Assembly (NCBI RefSeq): GCF_027483985.1
Contig: NZ_JAIXTJ010000005.1
Location: 1-52,349, forward strand
Length of the DNA stretch: 52,349 nt
Direction: 5' to 3'
Source: Flavobacterium sp.
GTDB lineage: Bacteria > Bacteroidota > Bacteroidia > Flavobacteriales > Flavobacteriaceae
The number at the start of each line of letters is the position of its first letter. The first letter of the stretch is position 1. This document shows positions 46,680 through 52,349 of this stretch, in pieces. The notes below the pieces were generated by a model that searched no databases, was not told where the DNA came from, and worked only from the letters and a program-made list of their open reading frames with translations. The translations under genes were made by a program, and so were the position numbers.

Positions 46680-47234
46680 ATGAGAAATATTAAAACAATA
46701 CTAGTCTATTTGTTACTTCTTACAACCTTAATTGGATGTAAAGAACAGCAAGCAAGAATGCCTATTTCAAGGAATTCAGGTGCTTTTATGAATGAATCGG
46801 TAGAACGTAATAAGAAATTAATCAAAGGAGAAGAAAAACAAATTGATTCCATCATTAAAAGCAATCCTCAAATCAAATATTTAACCTCTCAAAAAGGTTA
46901 TTGGTATCATTATGAAGTGAAGAATGATCGCGATACCTTACGTCCTAAAAAAGGAGATGTTGCATTTTTTGATTATGAAATAAAAGACATTGCAGGAAAC
47001 ATTATATATTCGCAATTAGAACTTAAACCACAAACTTATATTGTTGACAAACAAAACATAATGTCTGGTTTGCGTTTAGGAATCAAACAAATGCACAAAA
47101 ACGAAAAAGTTACGTTCTTGTTTCCATCGCATTTAGGTTATGGCTATCACGGCGATGACCGCAGAATTGGAACCAACGAACCATTAATATGCACCGTAAC
47201 TTTAAATGATTTTAAACCCGAAAATAAACAATAG
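46680..47234 (+). CDS. gldI: Gliding motility-associated FKBP-type PPIase lipoprotein GldI
   Basis: GldI is an outer-periplasm peptidyl-prolyl isomerase needed for gliding in Flavobacterium johnsoniae, thought to fold gliding/T9SS proteins. The 184-aa product has lipobox TTLIGC (Cys20) and an FKBP domain at about 85-180 (KKGDVAFFDYEIKDIAGNII, MSGLRLGIKQMHKNEKVTFLFP, HLGYGYHGDDRRIGTNEPL). The preceding helical region with GAFMNESVERNKKLIKGEE is typical of GldI. It is followed by two further isomerase genes. Confidence 0.92.
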   Translation: MRNIKTILVYLLLLTTLIGCKEQQARMPISRNSGAFMNESVERNKKLIKGEEKQIDSIIKSNPQIKYLTSQKGYWYHYEVKNDRDTLRPKKGDVAFFDYEIKDIAGNIIYSQLELKPQTYIVDKQNIMSGLRLGIKQMHKNEKVTFLFPSHLGYGYHGDDRRIGTNEPLICTVTLNDFKPENKQ

Positions 47235-47247
47235 AATAATAATCAGA

Positions 47248-48366
47248 ATGAAAAATAAAATTTTAATAGTAGTTGCCCTAATTTCATCTCTTTTGGTAGG
47301 ATGTAAAGACGAACACACTAATTTGAAAGACGGATTATATGCAGAAATTGAAACTTCAAAAGGTACTATTTTAATTGCACTAGAATACGAGAAAACACCT
47401 ATTACAGTTGCTAATTTTGTGACTTTAGCAGAAGGAACCAATACCTTTGTTTCAAGTGAATTAAAAGGAAAACAATTATTTGATGGATTGGTATTTCATA
47501 GAGTAATTTCAAAAGCTAACGGAGACGCAGAAGATTTTATGATTCAAGGTGGTGATCCATTAGGAAACGGCTCTGGAGATGCTGGTTACAAATTTAAAGA
47601 TGAAATTACCGATTTAAAATTCAATAAAGGCGGATTATTAGCAATGGCTAATTCAGGACCAACTACAAACAGCAGTCAATTTTTCATCACCATTAAAGAA
47701 ACGCCTTGGTTAGACGGAAAACATACCATTTTTGGTCACGTTGTTGAAAACGGAATGGAAGTTGTAAATACAATTGTGCAAAATGATGCCATCAATTCTG
47801 TGACAATTATCCGCAAAGGTGAAGCTGCCAAAAAATTTGATGCAGTAAAAGTATTTAGTGATTATTTTAAAGTAGAATCCGAAAAGCAAAAAAAACAAGC
47901 CGCAATTGACGCCGAAGCTCTTAAAAAAGCGATCACCGATAAAATTGCCTTTTTTGCACAACAAAAAGCGGCTGCTACAAAGTTACCATCAGGATTACAA
48001 TATGCTATTTTGAAAAAAGGCACTGGTAAGAAACCTGCTGATGGCACAGAAATTTATGTTCAATATGCTGGATATTTAGAAAACGGAACATTATTTGATA
48101 CAAGCTTGGCAGAAATAGCAACTGCCTTTGGTAAATTTGATCCGCAAAAAGCATCACGAAATGAATACAGCCCATTGCCATTTGTTTGTGGTTCAAAAGG
48201 TGCTGCTATTCCTGGATTTGAAGAAGGATTATCTAAATTGAATATTGGTGATAAAGCAATTTTATTCATTCCTTCTAATTTAGGATACGGTGAAAATGGT
48301 GCCGGAGATGTAATTCCGCCAAATGCAAATATTATTTTTGAAGTAGAAATTTTAGATAAATTATAA
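47248..48366 (+). CDS. Cyclophilin-FKBP fusion PPIase lipoprotein
   Basis: From the ATG at 47248 the 372-aa product has lipobox SSLLVGC (Cys19). A cyclophilin domain (about 30-195) shows FHRVIS, FMIQGGDPLGNGSG and MANSGPTTNSSQFFIT. A Lys/Ala-rich helix links it to a C-terminal FKBP domain (about 250-372, KLPSGLQYAILKKGTGKKP, EIYVQYAGYLENGTLFD, LGYGENGAGDVIPPNANIIF). The FKBP domain carries an inserted stretch of about 20 residues after LFDTSLAEIA compared with the next gene. A longer reading from 47206 lacks support. Envelope chaperone function is inferred. Confidence 0.92.
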   Translation: MKNKILIVVALISSLLVGCKDEHTNLKDGLYAEIETSKGTILIALEYEKTPITVANFVTLAEGTNTFVSSELKGKQLFDGLVFHRVISKANGDAEDFMIQGGDPLGNGSGDAGYKFKDEITDLKFNKGGLLAMANSGPTTNSSQFFITIKETPWLDGKHTIFGHVVENGMEVVNTIVQNDAINSVTIIRKGEAAKKFDAVKVFSDYFKVESEKQKKQAAIDAEALKKAITDKIAFFAQQKAAATKLPSGLQYAILKKGTGKKPADGTEIYVQYAGYLENGTLFDTSLAEIATAFGKFDPQKASRNEYSPLPFVCGSKGAAIPGFEEGLSKLNIGDKAILFIPSNLGYGENGAGDVIPPNANIIFEVEILDKL

Positions 48367-48392
48367 AGCAATTAAACATTAAACTTGTTACA

Positions 48393-49460
48393 ATGAAAAT
48401 GAAATTTAAAATCATGTTGTTACTCTTTTTAGGATTAACAATTACAACAAATGCCCAAACCAAAAAGAAAGCGACCGTAAAAAAAGCAGTGGCACAAACC
48501 GCTCCTAAAGTTGCCAATCCAAATGATGGAATTTTTGCTGAAATTGAAACAACAAAAGGCAAAATTGTATTGCGTTTAGAATACAAAAAAACACCTGTTA
48601 CAGTTGCGAACTTTATCTCGTTAGCAGAAGGAACAAATCCGAAGGTATCTGAAAATTATAAAGGAAAAAAATTCTATGACGGATTAAAGTTTCATAGAGT
48701 AATAAAAGATTTTATGATTCAAGGTGGTGATCCACTTGGAAATGGTACTGGCGGACCAGGTTATGCTTTCAAAGATGAAATTACAGACCTAGTTCACGAC
48801 AAAGGCGGCATACTTTCTATGGCTAATTCTGGACCAAAAACAAACGGTTCACAATTCTTTATTACCCACAAAGAAACTCCTCACCTTAATGGTAAGCATA
48901 CCGTATTTGGTTCAATTGTAACAGGAATGGACGTTGTTAATGATATAGAACAAAATGATGTGATTACCAAAGTAACAATTGTTAGAAAAGGTCAAGAAGC
49001 TACAAAATTTGATGCTCCAAAAGTTTTCAATGATTATTTTATCAATAAAGCTGCTGAAGAAGCTAAAGAAGCAGCTGATAGAGCTGCTGCCAATGCTGTA
49101 ATCTTAAAAGAATTCGATGAAAAAGGAAAAACTACCGCAAGCGGAATTAAATATATAGTTTTAAAAGAAGGAACTGGAGCAAACCCAACAGCAACTAGTA
49201 ATGTAAAAGTCCATTACACAGGTACTTTTTTAGACGGAAAAGTATTTGATAGCAGCGTACAACGTGGACAACCAATAGACTTCGGATTAAACCAAGTAAT
49301 TCCGGGTTGGACAGAAGGAGTTCAATTGATGAAAGAAGGTGCTAAATACAAATTTTTTATTCCTTATAAGTTAGCTTATGGTGAAAGAGGTGCTGGTGGT
49401 GTTATTCCTCCAAAAACCGATTTAATTTTTGAAGTTGAATTATTAAAGATTAATAACTAA
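48393..49460 (+). CDS. Cyclophilin-FKBP fusion PPIase, periplasmic
   Basis: A 355-aa paralogue of the preceding gene. A signal peptide (FKIMLLLFLGLTITTNAQ) without a lipobox replaces the lipoprotein leader, so the protein is probably soluble in the periplasm. The cyclophilin domain (about 47-210) has FHRVIKDFMIQGGDPLGNG and MANSGPKTNGSQFFIT; an Ala/Glu-rich coiled stretch leads to a standard FKBP domain (GIKYIVLKEGTGANP, VHYTGTFLDGKVFDSS, PGWTEGVQLMKEGAKY, YGERGAGGVIPPKTDLIF). The pair arose by tandem duplication and then diverged in localisation. Confidence 0.93.
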   Translation: MKMKFKIMLLLFLGLTITTNAQTKKKATVKKAVAQTAPKVANPNDGIFAEIETTKGKIVLRLEYKKTPVTVANFISLAEGTNPKVSENYKGKKFYDGLKFHRVIKDFMIQGGDPLGNGTGGPGYAFKDEITDLVHDKGGILSMANSGPKTNGSQFFITHKETPHLNGKHTVFGSIVTGMDVVNDIEQNDVITKVTIVRKGQEATKFDAPKVFNDYFINKAAEEAKEAADRAAANAVILKEFDEKGKTTASGIKYIVLKEGTGANPTATSNVKVHYTGTFLDGKVFDSSVQRGQPIDFGLNQVIPGWTEGVQLMKEGAKYKFFIPYKLAYGERGAGGVIPPKTDLIFEVELLKINN

Positions 49461-49478
49461 TACAACAACACTTTTGTA

Positions 49479-49520
49479 AAAACACCCCAAATAGTACAAA
49501 ACTTTTTGGGGTGTTTTTTT
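49479..49520. terminator. Terminator between the PPIase operon and the minus-strand gene
   Basis: AAAACACCCCAAA and TTTGGGGTGTTTT form a 13-bp stem with a T run on the plus side, between convergent genes. Confidence 0.88.
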
Positions 49521-49526
49521 GTATAA

Positions 49527-49955
49527 TTATTTTTTAAATTTCCATTCAAACTCGTCATTATCATTGATAATCGCACCAAGTTCTACTCTTATAACTTTAT
49601 TATATTCTGATTGTAAGGTCAACCAATTACTTTCGTTAAAATGATTTTCTGTAGAATCAAAATCTTCTTTCTCCCAAGAATTAAATGGTAATGAGGCGAT
49701 TAATTCATCTGTATTAGTATCTATTACTTTTTTATCTAACAAAACAGCGTTGGCATTCGAAGTAATAATATATCCCAAACGAAAATCTTCATCTTCATAA
49801 AATGTTAATCTCATTTTGTATTGATTGTATAAAAAGATTCGATTGGCATCATCATCTTCAAATTTTTTGTCTGGATTACCATAAATTGAAATAACATCTT
49901 GTTCTTTCATTCCAAATAGTAATTGATCAATTCCGTTCTTAGGATTTATCTTCAT
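49527..49955 (-). CDS. Cytoplasmic protein of unknown function
   Basis: The 142-aa acidic protein has no signal peptide or membrane segment. Its N-terminus IDQLLFGMKEQDVISIYGNPDKK has the G-M-x-x-x-D-V-x-x-x-x-G-x-P pattern of SmpA/OmlA-like folds, and FLYNQYKMRLTFYEDEDFRLGYIITS would be the next strands. That fold is also used by small immunity-type proteins. No partner gene is visible, so no function is assigned. A TATTTTTG box at 49998-50005 (minus) may be its -7 element. Confidence 0.7.
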   Translation of the reverse strand: MKINPKNGIDQLLFGMKEQDVISIYGNPDKKFEDDDANRIFLYNQYKMRLTFYEDEDFRLGYIITSNANAVLLDKKVIDTNTDELIASLPFNSWEKEDFDSTENHFNESNWLTLQSEYNKVIRVELGAIINDNDEFEWKFKK

Positions 49956-50202
49956 AAAATTAGCGTCTATTTAAAAAGTAAAATTTATTTTTTTTTACAA
50001 AAATAAGTCGATTATTTTAATTTAAATACTCCGCGATAACAAAGAAATAATAGAATCCACAAATAATTTTGGAATGTTTATTTGAAATCAACAACCTACT
50101 AATTAATAGGATTTTAGATAAATTTTGAAAAAAAATAAAAAATAAAAAACCAAGGAAAATTTCCACTCGTATATACTAACTTATTAACTTAAACACTATA
50201 TC

Positions 50203-52349
50203 ATGAAAAAAAGATTTACTTTGAATTCGTTTGTTTGCATGATGGTTATCTTCTTCGGAAGTGTAACTGCATTTGGACAAACCGTTACGAGTAGTGCTGA
50301 CGATGGTTCCGCCGGAACATTAAGAAGTCAGATTGCAGCCGCTTCACCGGGCGCAACTATTAGTATTGATCCTAGTGTTACCACGATCCTTCTGACCCAA
50401 GGACAAATTTCAGTAGACAAATCTCTAACTCTAAACGGAAACGGAGCAGCGAATACTACTGTAAATGGTAACGCCAATGGACGAATTTTTGATGTGACTG
50501 CTGGCAGTTTCTTCATCAACGGACTTACACTTACTAATGGTGCTGCTGCAAATGGTGGAGCCATACAATTAGTTGGTGCAAACCTAACTTTAACAAATTC
50601 TACAATTTCAAGTAGTGTTGCCAATGCAACAAACGGAAGTGGTGGTGGAATTTTTGTTGGAGCAGGAGCCAATTTAACAGCAGAGAATACTTTATTCTTT
50701 GGAAACATTTCAAATCGTGCAGGTGGAGCAATTGAATCTACTGCAGGAACATTGACTACATTAACAAATGTAACTTTAACTTCTAACAATACAGGAGTTG
50801 CACCAGCTACTGCTGCGCCAGGAAATGGTGGTGGTCTTCACATTACTGGAAATGGTAATGCTATTATTAGCGGTAGTACAGTAACCAATAATATAGCTGC
50901 TGCTGAAGGTGGTGGATTATGGAACGGAACTGGAATAATGACTGTTACAACAACTACAATCACAGGAAATACTGCTTCAGGTAATGCTAGTGATAATGGT
51001 GGCGGCGGATTATATAATCTTAATAATGGTACTTTAACTATTTCAGATTCTACAATTTCTAATAACGTTGCAAACGGTACCGCAGGTTCTGGAGGAGGAA
51101 TCTTAAATGATGTAGGTTCAACGTTAAACTTAACAAATACAATTATTACTGGGAACACAGCAAATAGAGCTGGTGGTGGTATTGAAGGAAATGCCACTGC
51201 TGGCTCTTCTACTATTAATATGACAAATGTTTCTTTAAATGGTAACACCGTATTTAATGCACCAGGAAATGGTGGTGGATTACACATGACTGGCCCTGGT
51301 ACTATCAACATCACTGGTGGAACAGTTAACAATAACCTTGCTGGTTCTGAAGGTGGTGGTTTATGGAATGGTTCTGGAACAATGACAATTAACGGAACTA
51401 CCATCAATGGAAATACTGCATCAGGAAATGCCGCTGACAATGGTGGTGGTGGTATTTATCAATTAAATGCTGGAACTTTAATCATTCAAAATAACACCAT
51501 AATTAGTAACAACATAGCAAATGGTACTGCAGGATCTGGTGGAGGAATTTTATCAGATGTTGGAGCTACTGTTACAATAACTAATTCTTCTATTACTGGA
51601 AATAGATCGAATAGAGCTGGTGGTGGTATTGAAGCTGTTGCTGGTACAACAACAAACTTAAATAACGTTACATTAACAAATAACAATACAGGAGTGTCTC
51701 CAGCAATTGCGGCTCCAGGTAATGGTGGTGGTTTCCATATCTCTGGTTCTGGTAATGCAACTATCGTTGGTGGAACAGTTAACAATAACGTAGCTGGTGC
51801 TGAAGGTGGTGGTTTATGGAATGGTTCTGGAACAATGTCTGTAACTGGAACAACTATTTCTGGAAACACTGCTTCTGGTAATTTAGCTGACAATGGCGGT
51901 GGTGGTCTTTACAACCAAGTAGGTACTTTAAATGTAACTGATGCAACTGTTTCTAACAACAATGCTAATGGTACTTTAGGTCTTGGTGGTGGTATCTTAA
52001 ATGATGGTGCTGCGGTAAATATCAGCAATACAACTATTGCTAATAACTCTGCTAACTTAAAAGGTGGTGGTATCACAAATACAAATGGTACAATCACCAT
52101 AAATAATAATTCTGCAATCACTTCTAACATTTCACTTGGTGCTGCTGCTCCAACTGATGGTGGTGGTGGTATTTATATCGCTGCAGGAACTGTAAATGTA
52201 ACTGGTGGTTCTATTGCTTCTAATCAAGCGGTAACTGGTGCTGGTTCTGGTGGTGGTGTATTCAACTTTGCTGGAACTTTCTCTGCAAATGGTACATCAA
52301 TTACGCAAAATAGTTCAAGAAGAGCTGGTGGTGGTATCGAATCTGCTCC
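50203..52349 (+). CDS. Giant beta-helix repeat surface protein, C-terminus outside window
   Basis: The frame is open from ATG 50203 to the right edge (715 residues). A signal peptide (MKKRFTLNSFVCMMVIFFGS ... AFGQ) is followed by SADDGSAGTLRSQIAAASPG, typical of right-handed parallel beta-helix proteins that open with this leader. The body is Gly/Asn/Thr-rich, made of short beta-helix turns such as GGGLWNGSGTMTINGTTING and RAGGGIE, as in polymorphic outer-membrane adhesins. A T9SS sorting domain would be expected downstream but is not visible. There is no cysteine-rich or enzymatic motif in the part seen. Confidence 0.88.
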   Translation, partial: MKKRFTLNSFVCMMVIFFGSVTAFGQTVTSSADDGSAGTLRSQIAAASPGATISIDPSVTTILLTQGQISVDKSLTLNGNGAANTTVNGNANGRIFDVTAGSFFINGLTLTNGAAANGGAIQLVGANLTLTNSTISSSVANATNGSGGGIFVGAGANLTAENTLFFGNISNRAGGAIESTAGTLTTLTNVTLTSNNTGVAPATAAPGNGGGLHITGNGNAIISGSTVTNNIAAAEGGGLWNGTGIMTVTTTTITGNTASGNASDNGGGGLYNLNNGTLTISDSTISNNVANGTAGSGGGILNDVGSTLNLTNTIITGNTANRAGGGIEGNATAGSSTINMTNVSLNGNTVFNAPGNGGGLHMTGPGTINITGGTVNNNLAGSEGGGLWNGSGTMTINGTTINGNTASGNAADNGGGGIYQLNAGTLIIQNNTIISNNIANGTAGSGGGILSDVGATVTITNSSITGNRSNRAGGGIEAVAGTTTNLNNVTLTNNNTGVSPAIAAPGNGGGFHISGSGNATIVGGTVNNNVAGAEGGGLWNGSGTMSVTGTTISGNTASGNLADNGGGGLYNQVGTLNVTDATVSNNNANGTLGLGGGILNDGAAVNISNTTIANNSANLKGGGITNTNGTITINNNSAITSNISLGAAAPTDGGGGIYIAAGTVNVTGGSIASNQAVTGAGSGGGVFNFAGTFSANGTSITQNSSRRAGGGIESA
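50713..52349 (+). repeat. Long-period tandem coding repeats of about 148-151 aa
   Basis: The GGTGGTGGNTTATGGAAYGG site recurs at 50908, 51352 and 51805 (steps of 444 and 453 bp; residues 236, 384 and 535). The RAGGGIE site recurs at about 50713, 51163, 51610 and 52318 (steps of 450, 447 and 708 bp). DNA identity is high over the shared blocks. Confidence 0.85.

Noticed and set aside
50328..52130. A series of long proline/valine-rich minus-strand frames opposite the beta-helix gene
   Set aside because: They are the antisense of Gly/Asn/Thr-rich repeats (GGT read backwards gives Pro and Thr codons), lack plausible starts, and are broken at repeat boundaries while the plus frame stays open with a signal peptide.

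Overview
The window reads as a chromosomal segment of a gliding Bacteroidota bacterium of the family Flavobacteriaceae, most like Flavobacterium. The evidence is low G+C with Lys/Asn/Ile-rich proteins, many promoters of the Bacteroidota type (TTG or TTTG, 18-20 bp, TAnnTTTG), a GldI homologue, a type IX secretion (T9SS) C-terminal sorting domain, TonB-receptor/DUF4249 pairing, a PafA-type phosphatase and a monomeric isocitrate dehydrogenase. Most of it is ordinary housekeeping sequence. The less ordinary parts are the two giant surface proteins at the ends and an accessory island at about 17.1-19.2 kb.

Layout. 1-3.8 kb (-): the N-terminal 1062 residues of a giant repeat-rich secreted protein that runs off the left edge, preceded in a likely operon by a small secreted protein of unknown function. 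4.3-8.0 kb (+): trmD, rplS with a structured leader, and icd. 8.0-12.1 kb: a secreted unknown (-), then a TonB-dependent receptor with its DUF4249 lipoprotein (+). 12.1-16.4 kb (+): thiamine pyrophosphokinase, rlmF, a toxin-antitoxin pair and uvrB. 16.5-19.7 kb: Hsp20 (-), three orphan membrane or secreted ORFs separated by repeat-rich spacers (+), and a TerB-like gene (-). 19.7-24.2 kb: esterase, DUF1456 protein, a frameshifted membrane-protein gene, sucC (-) and lysA (+).

24.2-30.7 kb (-): a PafA-like phosphatase; an mnmA / T9SS subtilisin / nitronate monooxygenase-like operon; and a MORN-repeat protein. 30.8-33.1 kb (+): two fasciclin lipoproteins, the second behind a cluster of TTAAACAA half-sites. 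33.1-41.3 kb (-): yidC and pyrG, separated by a structured intergenic element, then DUF3820, OsmC, a LysM/PBP1 protein and guaA. 41.4-45.6 kb (+): a compact run of ABC ATPase, an unusual ABC-permease/thioredoxin fusion, crcB, a DUF2237 protein and a 55-aa Cys-rich protein that overlaps it. 45.7-49.5 kb (+): an NrnA-type DHH phosphoesterase, gldI and two cyclophilin-FKBP fusion isomerases. 49.5 kb to the end: a small unknown (-) and the start of a giant beta-helix repeat protein (+) that leaves the window.

How the genes fit together: envelope biogenesis dominates. It covers membrane insertion (YidC), envelope protein folding (GldI and two PPIases), T9SS cargo, surface adhesins, TonB uptake and an ABC/thioredoxin system, interleaved with central metabolism (icd, sucC, lysA, guaA, pyrG) and tRNA/rRNA modification (trmD, mnmA, rlmF). 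I saw no tRNA, rRNA, CRISPR array, insertion sequence or prophage. The best candidates for something undescribed are the permease-thioredoxin fusion and the cassette-like array at 17.1-19.2 kb.
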